Origin: Colletes latitarsis
Taxonomy: Eukaryota; Arthropoda; Insecta; Hymenoptera; Colletidae
DNA: 64,000 bases
Assembly: GCF_051014445.1 (NCBI RefSeq)
Contig: NW_027488367.1
Location: 24,599,501 to 24,663,500 of the forward strand
Direction of reading: 5' to 3'
This document shows, in pieces, positions 20,830 through 36,100 of the stretch (positions are counted from its first letter, which is position 1; every line of letters begins with the position of its first letter). Under the pieces are notes generated by a model. The model saw nothing but the letters and a program-made list of their open reading frames with translations, made no database searches and was not told where the DNA came from. The position numbers were made by a program, and so were the translations under genes.

Positions 20830-23800
20830 TTTCACTCATCAGGCTCATACTTTCGCATTCTTCACATACTTGTTGAACGGATCCTGGGTTTCTTCTGGTT
20901 TGGATCACGTAGTAATGTGGGACCACACTGAAACAATCAATTAAACCTGGTCTTGATAAATATTTTAGAGGACAACGTATGTTAGGTCTGGGTTAGGTCT
21001 AGGATTTGCCCTCATCAGGCTCATACTTTCGCATATTTCTCATACTTCATGGCTAGATCCTGGGCTATTTCTGGATTGGATCACGAAGTAATGTGGTACT
21101 ACACTGAAACAGTCAATTAAACCTGGGTTCGCTCAATATTTTAGAAGATAACGCATGTTAGGCCTAGGTTAGGCCTGGGATTTGCCTTATCAGGGTCATA
21201 CTTTCGCAGTTTTAACATGCATGTTGACCTGATCGAGTGTTTTTTCTGCTTTGGATCACGTAGTAAAGTGGTACCACAACTAAAACAGTCAATTAAACCT
21301 GGTTTCGATCACTATTTTAGAGGATAACGCAAGTTAGGTCTGGGATAGGTCTGGGATTAGCCCTCATCAGACTCATACTTTCGCATATTTCTCATACTTG
21401 ATGACTAGATCCTGGGCTTTTTCTGGATTGCATCACGTAGTAATGAAGTACAACACTGAAACAGTCAATTAAACCTGGTTTCCATGAATATTTTAGAGGA
21501 CAACGCATGTTAGGTCTAGGTAAGGCCTGAGATTTTCACTGATCAGACTCATACTTTCGCATTCTTCACATACTCGTTGACGAGATCCTGGGTTTTTTTC
21601 TAGTTTGTATCACGTTGTAATGTGGGACCACACTGAAACAATCAATTAAACCTTGTCTTGATGAATATTTTAGAGGGTAACGCATGTTAGGCTTGGGTTA
21701 GGTCTAGGATTTGCACTCAGCAGGCTCATACTTTCGCATATCTCTCATACTTCACGGCTAGATCCTGGGCCGTTTCTGGATTGTATCACGTAGTAATGTG
21801 GTACCACGCTGAAACAGTCAATTAAACCTGGTTTCGATCAATATTTTAGAGGATAACGCAAGTTAGGTCTGGCATAGGTCTGGGATTCGCCCTCATCAGG
21901 CTCATACTTTCGCGTTTTTCACATACTTGTTGAACAGATCCTGGGTTTTTTCTGGTTTGTATCACGTAGTAGTGTGGTACCACACTGAAACAGTCCATTA
22001 AACCTGGTTTGGATCAATATTTTAGAGGATAACGCATGTTAGGACTAGGTTAGCCCTGGGATTTTCACTCATTAGACTCATACTTTCGCATTCTTCTCAT
22101 ACTTGTTGAACAGATCCTGGGTTTTTTCTGGTTCGGATCACGTAGTAATGTGGTACCACACTGAAACAGTCGATTAAACCTGGTTTCGATCAATATTTTA
22201 AAGGATAACGCATGTTAGGTCTAGGTCAGGCCTGGGATTTTCACTCATCAGACTCATACTTTCGCATTCTTCACATACTTGTTGAACGGATCCTGGGTTT
22301 TTTCTGGTTTGGATCACGTTGTAATGTGGGACCACACTGAAACAATCAATTAAACCTAGTCTTGATAAATATTTTAGAGGATAACGCATGTTAGGCTTGG
22401 GTTAGGTCTAGGATTTGCACTCAGCAGGCTCATACTTTCGCACACTTCACATACTCGTTGACAAGATCCTGGGTTTTTTTCTGGTTTGGATCACGTAGTA
22501 ATGTGGTACCACACTGAAACAGTCGATTAAACCTGGTTTCGATCAATATTTTAGAGGACAACGCAAGTTAGGTCTAGGTTAGGCCTGGGATTAGCCCTCA
22601 TCAGACTCATACTTTCGCACACTTCACATACTCGTTGACAAGATCCTGGGTTTTTTTCTGGTTTGGATCACGTAGTAATGTGGTACCACACTGAAACTGT
22701 CGATTAAACCTGGTATCGAACACTATTTTAGAAGACAATGCAAGTTAGGTCTGGGATAGGTCTGGGATTTGCCCTCATCAGGGTCATACTTTCGCAGTTT
22801 TAACATACATGTTGACGTGATCGAGGGTTTTTTCTGCTTTGGATCACGTAGTGAAGTGGTACCACATTGAAACAGTCCATTAAACTTTGTTTGGATCAAT
22901 ATTTTTGAGGATAACGCATGTTAGGTCTATGTTAGGCCTGGGATTTTCACTCATCAGACTCATACTTTCGCACACTTCACATACTCGTTGACAAGATCCT
23001 GGGTTTTTTTCTGGTTTGGATCACGTAGTAATGTGGTACCACACTGAAACAGTCGATTAAACCTGGTTTCGATCAATATTTTAGAGGACAACGCAAGTTA
23101 GGTCTAGGTTAGGCCTGGGATTAGCCCTCATCAGACTCATACTTTCGCAGTTTTAACATGCATGTTGACCTGATCGAGGGTTTTTTCTACTTTGGATCAC
23201 GTAGTAAAGTGGTACCACACTAAAACAGTCAATTAAACCTGGTTTCGATCAATATTTTAGAGGATAACGAAAGTTATGTCTAGTTTAGGCCTGGGATTTG
23301 CCCTCATCAGACCCATACTTTCGCATACTTCACATACTTGTTGAACGGATCCTGGGTTTTTTCTGGTTTGGATCACGTAGTAATGTGGGACCACACTGAA
23401 ACAATCAATTTAACCTGGTCTTGATAAATATTTTAGAGGACAACGTATGTTAGGTCTGGGTTAGGTCTAGGATTTGCCCTCATCAGGCTCATACTTTCGC
23501 ATATTTCTCATACTTCATGGCTAGATCCTGGGTTTCTTCCGGTTTGGGTCACGTAGTAGTGTGGTACCACACTGAAACAGTCGATTAAACCTGGTTTCGA
23601 ACAATATTTTTTAGGATAACGCATGTTAGGTCTAGGTTAGGCCGGGGATTTTCACTCATCAGACTCATACTTTCGCACGCCTCACATACTCGTTGAACAG
23701 ATCCTGGGTTTTTACTGGTTTGGATCACGTAGTAATGTGGTACCACACTGAAACATTCAATTAAACCTGGTCTTGATAAATATTTTAGAGGATAACGCAT

Positions 23801-26800
23801 GTTAGGTCTGGGATAGGTCTGGGATTTGCACTCATCAGACTCATACTTTCGCACGCCTCACATACTCGTTGAACAGATCCTGGGTTATTTTCTGGTTTGG
23901 ATCACATAGTAATGTGGTACCACACTGAAACATTCAATTAAACCTGGTCTTGATAAATATTTTAGAGGATAACGCATGTTAGGTCTGGGATAGGTCTGGG
24001 ATTTGCCCTCATCAGACTCATACTTTCGCAGTTTTAACATACATGTTGACCTGATCGAGGGTTTTTTCTGCTTTGGATTACGCTGTAAAGTGGTACCACA
24101 CTGAAACAGTCCATTAAACCTGGTTTGGATCAATATTTTTGAGGATAACGCATGTTAGGTCTAGGTTAGCCCTGGGATTTTCACTCATCAGGCTCATACT
24201 TTCGCATTCTTCACATACTTGTTGAACGGATCCTGGGTTTCTTCTGGTTTGGATCACGTAGTAATGTGGGACCACACTGAAACAATCAATTAAACCTGGT
24301 CTTGATAAATATTTTAGAGGACAACGTATGTTAGGTCTGGGTTAGGTCTAGGATTTGCCCTCATCAGGCTCATACTTTCGCATATTTCTCATACTTCATG
24401 GCTAGATCCTGGGCTATTTCTGGATTGGATCACGTAGTAATGTGGTACTACACTGAAACAGTCAATTAAACCTGGGTTCGCTCAATATTTTAGAAGATAA
24501 CGCATGTTAGGCCTAGGTTAGGCCTGGGATTTGCCTTATCAGGGTCATACTTTCGCAGTTTTAACATGCATGTTGACCTGATCGAGTGTTTTTTCTGCTT
24601 TGGATCACGTAGTAAAGTGGTACCACAACTAAAACAGTCAATTAAACCTGGTTTCGATCACTGTTTTAGAGGATAACGCAAGTTAGGTCTGGGATAGGTC
24701 TGGGATTAGCCCTCATCAGACTCATACTTTCGCATATTTCTCATACTTGATGACTAGATCCTGGGCTTTTTCTGGATTGCATCACGTAGTAATGAAGTAC
24801 AACACTGAAACAGTCAATTAAACCTGGTTTCCATGAATATTTTAGAGGACAACGCATGTTAGGTCTAGGTTAGGCCTGGGATTTGCCCTCATCAGGGTCA
24901 TACTTTCACAGTTTTAACATACATGTTGACGTGATCGAGGGTTTTTCCTGCTTTGGATCACGTAGTAAAGTGGTACCACATTGAAACAGTCCATTAAACC
25001 TTGTTTGGATCAATATTTTTGAGGATAACGCATGTTAGGTCTATGTTAGGCCTGGGATTTTCACTCATCAGGCTCATACTTTCGCATTCTTCACATACTT
25101 GTTGAACGGATCCTGGGTTTCTTCTGGTTTGGATCACGTAGTAATGTGGGACCACACTGAAACAATCAATTAAACCTGGTCTTGATAAATATTTTAGAGG
25201 ACAACGTATGTTAGGTCTGGGTTAGGTCTAGGATTTGCCCTCATCAGGCTCATACTTTCGCATATTTCTCATACTTCATGGCTAGATCCTGGGCTATTTC
25301 TGGATTGGATCACGTAGTAATGTGGTACTACACTGAAACAGTCAATTAAACCTGGGTTCGCTCAATATTTTAGAAGATAACGCATGTTAGGCCTAGGTTA
25401 GGCCTGGGATTTGCCTTATCAGGGTCATACTTTCGCAGTTTTAACATGCATGTTGACCTGATCGAGTGTTTTTTCTGCTTTGGATCACGTAGTAAAGTGG
25501 TACCACAACTAAAACAGTCAATTAAACCTGGTTTCGATCACTATTTTAGAGGATAACGCAAGTTAGGTCTGGGATAGGTCTGGGATTAGCCCTCATCAGA
25601 CTCATACTTTCGCATATTTCTCATACTTGATGACTAGATCCTGGGCTTTTTCTGGATTGCATCACGTAGTAATGAAGTACAACACTGAAACAGTCAATTA
25701 AACCTGGTTTCCATGAATATTTTAGAGGACAACGCATGTTAGGTCTAGGTAAGGCCTGAGATTTTCACTGATCAGACTCATACATTCGCATTCTTCACAT
25801 ACTCGTTGACGAGATCCTGGGTTTTTTTCTAGTTTGTATCACGTTGTAATGTGGGACCACACTGAAACAATCAATTAAACCTTGTCTTGATGAATATTTT
25901 AGAGGGTAACGCATGTTAGGCTTGGGTTAGGTCTAGGATTTGCACTCAGCAGGCTCATACTTTCGCATATCTCTCATACTTCACGGCTAGATCCTGGGCC
26001 GTTTCTGGATTGTATCACGTAGTAATGTGGTACCACGCTGAAACAGTCAATTAAACCTGGTTTCGATCAATATTTTAGAGGATAACGCAAGTTAGGTCTG
26101 GCATAGGTCTGGGATTCGCCCTCATCAGGCTCATACTTTCGCGTTTTTCACATACTTGTTGAACAGATCCTGGGTTTTTTCTGGTTTGTATCACGTAGTA
26201 GTGTGGTACCACACTGAAACAGTCCATTAAACCTGGTTTGGATCAATATTTTAGAGGATAACGCATGTTAGGACTAGGTTAGCCCTGGGATTTTCACTCA
26301 TTAGACTCATACTTTCGCATTCTTCTCATACTTGTTGAACAGATCCTGGGTTTTTTCTGGTTCGGATCACGTAGTAATGTGGTACCACACTGAAACAGTC
26401 GATTAAACCTGGTTTCGATCAATATTTTAAAGGATAACGCATGTTAGGTCTAGGTCAGGCCTGGGATTTTCACTCATCAGACTCATACTTTCGCATTCTT
26501 CACATACTTGTTGAACGGATCCTGGGTTTTTTCTGGTTTGGATCACGTTGTAATGTGGGACCACACTGAAACAATCAATTAAACCTAGTCTTGATAAATA
26601 TTTTAGAGGATAACGCATGTTAGGCTTGGGTTAGGTCTAGGATTTGCACTCAGCAGGCTCATACTTTCGCACACTTCACATACTCGTTGACAAGATCCTG
26701 GGTTTTTTTCTGGTTTGGATCACGTAGTAATGTGGTACCACACTGAAACAGTCGATTAAACCTGGTTTCGATCAATATTTTAGAGGACAACGCAAGTTAG

Positions 26801-29800
26801 GTCTAGGTTAGGCCTGGGATTAGCCCTCATCAGACTCATACTTTCGCACACTTCACATACTCGTTGACAAGATCCTGGGTTTTTTTCTGGTTTGGATCAC
26901 GTAGTAATGTGGTACCACACTGAAACTGTCGATTAAACCTGGTATCGAACACTATTTTAGAAGACAATGCAAGTTAGGTCTGGGATAGGTCTGGGATTTG
27001 CCCTCATCAGGGTCATACTTTCGCAGTTTTAACATACATGTTGACGTGATCGAGGGTTTTTTCTGCTTTGGATCACGTAGTGAAGTGGTACCACATTGAA
27101 ACAGTCCATTAAACTTTGTTTGGATCAATATTTTTGAGGATAACGCATGTTAGGTCTATGTTAGGCCTGGGATTTTCACTCATCAGACTCATACTTTCGC
27201 ACACTTCACATACTCGTTGACAAGATCCTGGGTTTTTTTCTGGTTTGGATCACGTAGTAATGTGGTACCACACTGAAACAGTCGATTAAACCTGGTTTCG
27301 ATCAATATTTTAGAGGACAACGCAAGTTAGGTCTAGGTTAGGCCTGGGATTAGCCCTCATCAGACTCATACTTTCGCAGTTTTAACATGCATGTTGACCT
27401 GATCGAGGGTTTTTTCTACTTTGGATCACGTAGTAAAGTGGTACCACACTAAAACAGTCAATTAAACCTGGTTTCGATCAATATTTTAGAGGATAACGAA
27501 AGTTATGTCTAGTTTAGGCCTGGGATTTGCCCTCATCAGACCCATACTTTCGCATACTTCACATACTTGTTGAACGGATCCTGGGTTTTTTCTGGTTTGG
27601 ATCACGTAGTAATGTGGGACCACACTGAAACAATCAATTTAACCTGGTCTTGATAAATATTTTAGAGGACAACGTATGTTAGGTCTGGGTTAGGTCTAGG
27701 ATTTGCCCTCATCAGGCTCATACTTTCGCATATTTCTCATACTTCATGGCTAGATCCTGGGTTTCTTCCGGTTTGGGTCACGTAGTAGTGTGGTACCACA
27801 CTGAAACAGTCGATTAAACCTGGTTTCGAACAATATTTTTTAGGATAACGCATGTTAGGTCTAGGTTAGGCCGGGGATTTTCACTCATCAGACTCATACT
27901 TTCGCACGCCTCACATACTCGTTGAACAGATCCTGGGTTTTTACTGGTTTGGATCACGTAGTAATGTGGTACCACACTGAAACATTCAATTAAACCTGGT
28001 CTTGATAAATATTTTAGAGGATAACGCATGTTAGGTCTGGGATAGGTCTGGGATTTGCACTCATCAGACTCATACTTTCGCACGCCTCACATACTCGTTG
28101 AACAGATCCTGGGTTATTTTCTGGTTTGGATCACATAGTAATGTGGTACCACACTGAAACATTCAATTAAACCTGGTCTTGATAAATATTTTAGAGGATA
28201 ACGCATGTTAGGTCTGGGATAGGTCTGGGATTTGCCCTCATCAGACTCATACTTTCGCAGTTTTAACATACATGTTGACCTGATCGAGGGTTTTTTCTGC
28301 TTTGGATTACGCTGTAAAGTGGTACCACACTGAAACAGTCCATTAAACCTGGTTTGGATCAATATTTTTGAGGATAACGCATGTTAGGTCTAGGTTAGCC
28401 CTGGGATTTTCACTCATCAGGCTCATACTTTCGCATTCTTCACATACTTGTTGAACGGATCCTGGGTTTCTTCTGGTTTGGATCACGTAGTAATGTGGGA
28501 CCACACTGAAACAATCAATTAAACCTGGTCTTGATAAATATTTTAGAGGACAACGTATGTTAGGTCTGGGTTAGGTCTAGGATTTGCCCTCATCAGGCTC
28601 ATACTTTCGCATATTTCTCATACTTCATGGCTAGATCCTGGGCTATTTCTGGATTGGATCACGTAGTAATGTGGTACTACACTGAAACAGTCAATTAAAC
28701 CTGGGTTCGCTCAATATTTTAGAAGATAACGCATGTTAGGCCTAGGTTAGGCCTGGGATTTGCCTTATCAGGGTCATACTTTCGCAGTTTTAACATGCAT
28801 GTTGACCTGATCGAGTGTTTTTTCTGCTTTGGATCACGTAGTAAAGTGGTACCACAACTAAAACAGTCAATTAAACCTGGTTTCGATCACTGTTTTAGAG
28901 GATAACGCAAGTTAGGTCTGGGATAGGTCTGGGATTAGCCCTCATCAGACTCATACTTTCGCATATTTCTCATACTTGATGACTAGATCCTGGGCTTTTT
29001 CTGGATTGCATCACGTAGTAATGAAGTACAACACTGAAACAGTCAATTAAACCTGGTTTCCATGAATATTTTAGAGGACAACGCATGTTAGGTCTAGGTT
29101 AGGCCTGGGATTTGCCCTCATCAGGGTCATACTTTCACAGTTTTAACATACATGTTGACGTGATCGAGGGTTTTTTCTGCTTTGGATCACGTAGTAAAGT
29201 GGTACCACATTGAAACAGTCCATTAAACCTTGTTTGGATCAATATTTTTGAGGATAACGCATGTTAGGTCTATGTTAGGCCTGGGATTTTCACTCATCAG
29301 GCTCATACTTTCGCATTCTTCACATACTTGTTGAACGGATCCTGGGTTTCTTCTGGTTTGGATCACGTAGTAATGTGGGACCACACTGAAACAATCAATT
29401 AAACCTGGTCTTGATAAATATTTTAGAGGACAACGTATGTTAGGTCTGGGTTAGGTCTAGGATTTGCCCTCATCAGGCTCATACTTTCGCATATTTCTCA
29501 TACTTCATGGCTAGATCCTGGGCTATTTCTGGATTGGATCACGTAGTAATGTGGTACTACACTGAAACAGTCAATTAAACCTGGGTTCGCTCAATATTTT
29601 AGAAGATAACGCATGTTAGGCCTAGGTTAGGCCTGGGATTTGCCTTATCAGGGTCATACTTTCGCAGTTTTAACATGCATGTTGACCTGATCGAGTGTTT
29701 TTTCTGCTTTGGATCACGTAGTAAAGTGGTACCACAACTAAAACAGTCAATTAAACCTGGTTTCGATCACTGTTTTAGAGGATAACGCAAGTTAGGTCTG

Positions 29801-30180
29801 GGATAGGTCTGGGATTAGCCCTCATCAGACTCATACTTTCGCATATTTCTCATACTTGATGACTAGATCCTGGGCTTTTTCTGGATTGCATCACGTAGTA
29901 ATGAAGTACAACACTGAAACAGTCAATTAAACCTGGTTTCCATGAATATTTTAGAGGACAACGCATGTTAGGTCTAGGTTAGGCCTGGGATTTGCCCTCA
30001 TCAGGGTCATACTTTCGCAGTTTTAACATACATGTTGACGTGATCGAGGGTTTTTTCTGCTTTGGATCACGTAGTAAAGTGGTACCACATTGAAACAGTC
30101 CATTAAACCTTGGTTGGATCAATATTTTTGAGGATAACGCATGTTAGGTCTATGTTAGGCCTGGGATTTTCACTCATCAG
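20830..30180. repeat. Nested higher-order repeat: alternating 3,349-bp and 880-bp steps (4,229-bp unit)
   Basis: The rare variant CCTGGGTTCGCTCAATATT falls at 21,122, 24,471, 25,351, 28,700 and 29,580. The steps are 3,349, 880, 3,349 and 880 bp (19 and 5 monomers). The 4,229-bp unit is thus present at about 20,835-25,063 and 25,064-29,292, with a third partial copy that breaks off near 30,180. Copies are nearly identical by eye, with a few differences such as ATCACTATTTTAG against ATCACTGTTTTAG. The 880-bp part is a 5-monomer unit that recurs on its own within the larger unit. Confidence 0.9.
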
Positions 30181-33100
30181 ACTCATACTTTCGCACACTT
30201 CACATACTCGTTGACAAGATCCTGGGTTTTTTTCTGGTTTGGATCACGTAGTAATGTGGTACCACACTGAAACTGTCGATTAAACCTGGTATCGAACACT
30301 ATTTTAGAAGACAATGCAAGTTAGGTCTGGGATAGGTCTGGGATTTGCCCTCATCAGGCTCAAACTTTCGCATTTTTCACATACTTGTTGAACTGATCCT
30401 GGTTTTTTCTGGTTTGGATCACGTAGTAGTGTGGTACCACACTGAAACATTCAATTAAACCTGGTCTTGATAAATATTTTAGAGGATAACGCATGTTAGG
30501 TTTGGGTTAGGTCTTGGATTTGCCCTCATCAGGCTCATACTTTCGCATATCTCTCATACTTCATGGCTAGACCCTGGGCTGTTTCTGGATTGTATCACGT
30601 AGTAATGTGGTACCACGCTGAAACAGTCAATTAAACCTGATTTCGATCAATATTTTAGAGGATAACGCAAGTTAGGTCTGGGATAGGTCTGGGATTCGCC
30701 CTCATCAGGCTCATACTTTCGCATATTTCTCATACTTGATGGCTAGATCCTGGGTTTCTTCCGGTTTGTGTCACGTAGTAGTGTGGTACCACACTGAAAC
30801 AGTCGATTAAACCTGGTTTCGAACAATATTTTTTAGGATAACGCATGTTAGGTCTAGGTTAGGCCGGGGATTTTCACTCATCAGACTCATACTTTCGCAT
30901 TCTTCTCATACTTGTTGAACGGATCCTGGGTTTTTACTGGTTTGGATCACGTAGTAATGTGGTACCACACTGAAACATTCAATTAAACCTGGTCTTGATA
31001 AATATTTTAGAGGATAACGCATGTTAGGTCTGGGATAGGTCTGGGATTTGCACGCATCAGACTCATACTTTCGCACGCCTCACATACTCGTTGAACAGAT
31101 CCTGGGTTATTTTCTGGTTTGGATCACATAGTAATGTGGTACCACACTGAAACAGTCGATTAAACCAGGTTTCGATCAATATTTTTGAGGATAACGCATG
31201 TCAGGTCTAGGTTAGGCCTGGGATTTTCACTCATCAGACTCATACTTTCGCATTCTTCACATACTTGTTGAACGGATCCTGGGTTTTTTCTGGTTTGGAT
31301 CACGTAGTAATGTGGGACCACACTGAAACAATCAATTAAACCTGGTCTTGATAAATATTTTAGAGGATAACGCATGTTAGGTCTGGGTTTGGTCTAGGAT
31401 TTGCCATCGTCAGGCTCATACTTTCGCATATTTCTCATACTTCATGGCTAGATCCTGGGCTAATTCTGGATTGGATCACGTAGTAATGTGGTACCACACT
31501 GAAACAGTCGATTAAACCAGGTTTCTATCAATATTTTTGAGGATAACGCAAGTTAGGTCTGGGATAGGTCTGGGATTTGCCCTCATCAGGCTCATACTTT
31601 CGCGTTTTTCACATACTTGTTGAACAGATCCTGGGTTTTTTCCTGTTTGGGTCACGTAGTAGTGTGGTACCACACTGAAACAGTCGATTAAACCTGGTTT
31701 CGATCAATATTTTTGAGGATAACGCATGTTAGGTCTAGGTTAGGTCTGGGATTCTCACTCATCAGGCTCATACTTTCGCATTTTTCTCATACATCATGGC
31801 TAGATCCTGGGCTATTTCTGGATTGTATCACGTGGTAATGTGGTACCACACTGAAACAGTCAATTAAACCTGGTTTCGCTCAATATTTTAGAAGATAACG
31901 CATGTTAGGCCTAGGTTAGGCCTGGGATTTGCCCTCATCAGGGTCATACTTTCGCAGTTTTAACATGCATGTTGACCTGATCGAGTGTTTTTTCTGCTTT
32001 GGATCACGTAGTAAAGTGGTACCACAACTAAAACAGTCAATTAAACCTGGTTTCGATCACTATTTTAGAGGATAACGCAAGTTAGGTCTGGGTTAGGTCT
32101 AGGATTTGCCCCCATCAGGCTTATACTTTCGCATATTTCTCATACTTCATGGCTGGATCCTGGGCTATTTCTGGATTGGGTCACGTAGTAATGTGGTACC
32201 ACACTGAAACAGTCAATTAAGCCTGGTTTTGATCAATATTTTAGAGAATAATTCATGTTAGGTCCAGGTTAGGTCTGGGATTTGCTCTCGTCGGGCTCAT
32301 TCTTTCGCATATTTCTCATACTTGATGGCTAGATCCTGGGCTTTTTCTGGATTGCATCACGTAGTAATGAAGTGCAACACTGAAACAGTCAATTAAGCCT
32401 GGTTTCCATCAATATTTTAGAGGACAACGCATGTTAGGTCTAGGTTAGCCCAGGGATTTGCCCTCATCAGACACATACTTTCGCATTCTTCACATACTTG
32501 TTGAACGGATCTTGGGTTTTTTCTGGTGTGGATCACGTAGTAATGTGGCACCATACTGATACAATCAATTAAACCTGGTCTTGATAAATATTTTTGAGGA
32601 TAACGCAAGTTAGGTCTGGGATAGGTCTGGGATTCGCCCTCATCAGGCTCATACTTTCGCGTTTTTCACATACTTGTTGAACGGATCCTGGGCTTTTTCT
32701 GGATTGCATCACGTAGTAATGAAGTACAACACTGAAACAGTCAATTAAACCTGGTCTTGATAAATATTTTAGAGGATAACGCATGTTAGGTTTGGGTTAG
32801 GTCTAGGATTTGCCCTCATCAGGATCATGCTTTCGCATATTTCTCATACTTCATGGCTAGATCCTGGGCAGTTTCTGGATTGTATCACGTAGTAATGTGG
32901 TACCACGCTGAAACAGTCAATTAAACATGGTCTGGATAAATATTTTAGAGGATAACGCATCTTAGGTCTGTGTTAGGTCTAAGATTTGCCCTCCTCAGGC
33001 TCACAGTTTCGCGTTTTTCGCATACTTGTTGAACAGATCCTGGGCTTTTTCTGGATTGCATCACGTAGTATTGTGGTACCACACTGAAACAGTCGATTAA

Positions 33101-36100
33101 ACCAAGTTTCGATCAATATTTTTGAGGATAACGCATGTTAGGTCTAGGTTAAGCCTGGGATTTTCACTCTTCAGACTCATACTTTCGCATTCTTCACATA
33201 CTTGTTGAACGGATCTTGGGTTTTTTCTGGTGTGGATCACGTAGTAATGTGGCACCATACTGATACAATCAATTAAACCTGGTCTTGATAAATATTTTAG
33301 AGGCTAACGCATGTTAGGTCTGGGTTAGGTCTGGGATTTGCTCTCATCAGGCTCATTCTTTCGCATATTTCTCATACTTGATGGCTAGATCCTGGGCTTT
33401 TTCTGGATTGCATCACGTAGTAATGAAGTACAACACTGAAACAGTCAATTAAACCTGGTTTCGATAAATATTTTAGAGAACAATTCATGTTAGGTCTAGG
33501 TTAGGCCTGGGATTTGCCCTCATCAGGGTCATACTTTCGCAGTTCTAACATACATGTTGACCTGATCGGGGTTTTTTCTGCTTTGGATCACGTAGTAAAG
33601 TGGTACCACACTGAAACAGTCCACTAAACCTGGTTTGGATCAATATTTTAGAGGATAATGCATGTTAGGTCTGGGATAGGTCTGGGATTTGCCCTCATCA
33701 GACTCATACTTTCGCACACTTCACATACTCGTTGAACAGATCCTGGGATTTTTCTGGTATGGATCACGTAGTAATGTGGTACCATACTGAAACATTCAGT
33801 TAAACCTGGTCTTGATAAATATTTTTGAGGATAACGCATGTTAGGTCTGGGTTAGGTCTAGGATTTGCCCTCATCACGCTCATACTTTCGCATATTTCTC
33901 ATACTTCATGGCTAGATCCTTGGATATTTCTGGATTGGATCACGTAGTAATGAGGTACCACACTGAAACAGCCCACTAAACCTGGTTCCGATCAATATTT
34001 TAGAGGATAACGAAAGTTATGTCTAGGTCAGGCCTGGGATTTGCTCTCATCAGACTCATGCTTTCGCATTTTTCACATACTTGTGGAACAAATCCTGGGT
34101 TTTTTCTGGTATGGATCACGTAGTAATGTGGTACCACAATGAAACATTCAGTTAAACCTGGTCTTGATAAATATTTTTGAGGATAACGCATGTTAGGTCT
34201 GGGTTAGGTCTAGGATTTGCCCTCATCAGGATCATATTTACGCATATTTCTTATACTTCATGGATAGATCCTGGGCTATTTTCTGGTTCGGATCACATAG
34301 TAATGTGGTACCACACTGAAACAGTCGATTAAAACAGGTTTCGATCAATATTCACGAGGATAACGCATGTTAGGTCTAGGTAAGGCCTGGGATTTTCACC
34401 CATCAGACACATTCTTTCGCATTCTTCACATACCTGTTGAACGGATCCTGGGTTTTTTCTGGTTTGGATCACGTAGTAATGTGGGACTACACTGAAGCAA
34501 TCAATTAAACCTGGTCTTGATAAATATTTTTGAGGATAACGCATGTTAGGTCTGGGTTAGGTCTAGGATTTGCCCTCATCACGCTCATACTTTCGCATAT
34601 TTCTCATACTTCATGGCTAGATCCTGGGCTATTTCTGGATTGGATCACGTAGTAGTGTGGTACCACACTGAAGCAGCCCACTAAACCTGGTTCCGATCAA
34701 TATTTTAGAGGATAACGAAAGTTATGTCTAGGTTAGGCCTGGGATTCGCCCTCATCAGGCTCATACTTTCGCACACTTCACAGACTCGTTTAACAGATCC
34801 TGGGTTTTTTCTGGTTTGGTTCACGTAGTAATGTGGTACCACACTGAAACATTCAATTAAACATTGTCTTGATCAATATTTCAGAGGATAACGCATGTTA
34901 GGTTTGGGTTAGGTCTAGGATTTGCCCACATCAGGCTCATACTTTCGCATTTTTGACATACTTGTTGAACAGATCCTGGCTTTCTCTGGTTTGGATCGCG
35001 CAGTAATGTGGTACCACACTGAAACAGCCCACTAAACCTGGTCTTGATAAATATTATTGAGGATAACGCATGTTAGGTCTGGGTTAGGTCTAGGATTTGC
35101 CCTCATCAGGCTCATACTTTCGCATATTTCTCATACTTCATGGCTAGATCCTGGGCTATTTCTGGATTGGCTCACGTAGTAATGTGGTACCACACTGAAA
35201 CAGTCGATTAAACCAGGTTTCGATCAATATTCTTGAGGATAACGCATGTTAGGTCTAGGTTAGGCCTGGGATTTGCCCACATCAGGGTCATACTTTCGCA
35301 TTTTTCACATACTTGTTGATCAGATCCTGGGTTTTTTCTGATTTGGATCGGGCAGTAATGTGGTACCACACTGAAACAGCCCACTAAACCTGGTTTCGAT
35401 CAATATTTTAGAGGATAACGAAAGTTATGTCTAGGTTACGCCTGGGATTTGCTCCCATCAAACTCGTGCTTTCGCATTTTTCACATACTTGTGGAACAGA
35501 TCCTGGGTTTTTTCTGGTATGGATCACGTAGTAATGTGGTACCACACTGAAACATTCAGTTAAACCTGGTCTTGATAAATATTTTTGAGGATAACGCATG
35601 TTAGGTCTGGGTTAGGTCTAGGATTTGCCCTCATCAGGCTCATTCTTTCGCATATTTCTAATACTTCAAGGATAGATCCTGGGCTATTTTCTGGTTTGAA
35701 TCACATAGTAATGTGGTACCACACTGAAACAGTCGATTAAACCAGGTTTCGATCAATATTCTTGAGGATAACGCATGTTAGGTCTAGGTAAGGCCTGGGA
35801 TTTTCACTCATCAGACTCATTCTTTCGCATTCTTCACATACCTGTTGAACGGATCCTGGGTTTTTTCTGGTTTGGATCACGTAGTAATGTGGGACCACAC
35901 TGAAACAATCAATTAAACCTGGTCTTGATAAATTTTTTTGGAGGATAACGCATGTTAGGTCTGGGTTAGGTCTAGGATTTGCTCTCGTCAGGCTCATACT
36001 TTCGCATATTTCTCAAACTTGATGGCTAGATCCTGGGCTTTTTCTGGATTGCATCACGTAGTAATGAAGTACAACACTGAAACAGTCAATTAAACCTGGT

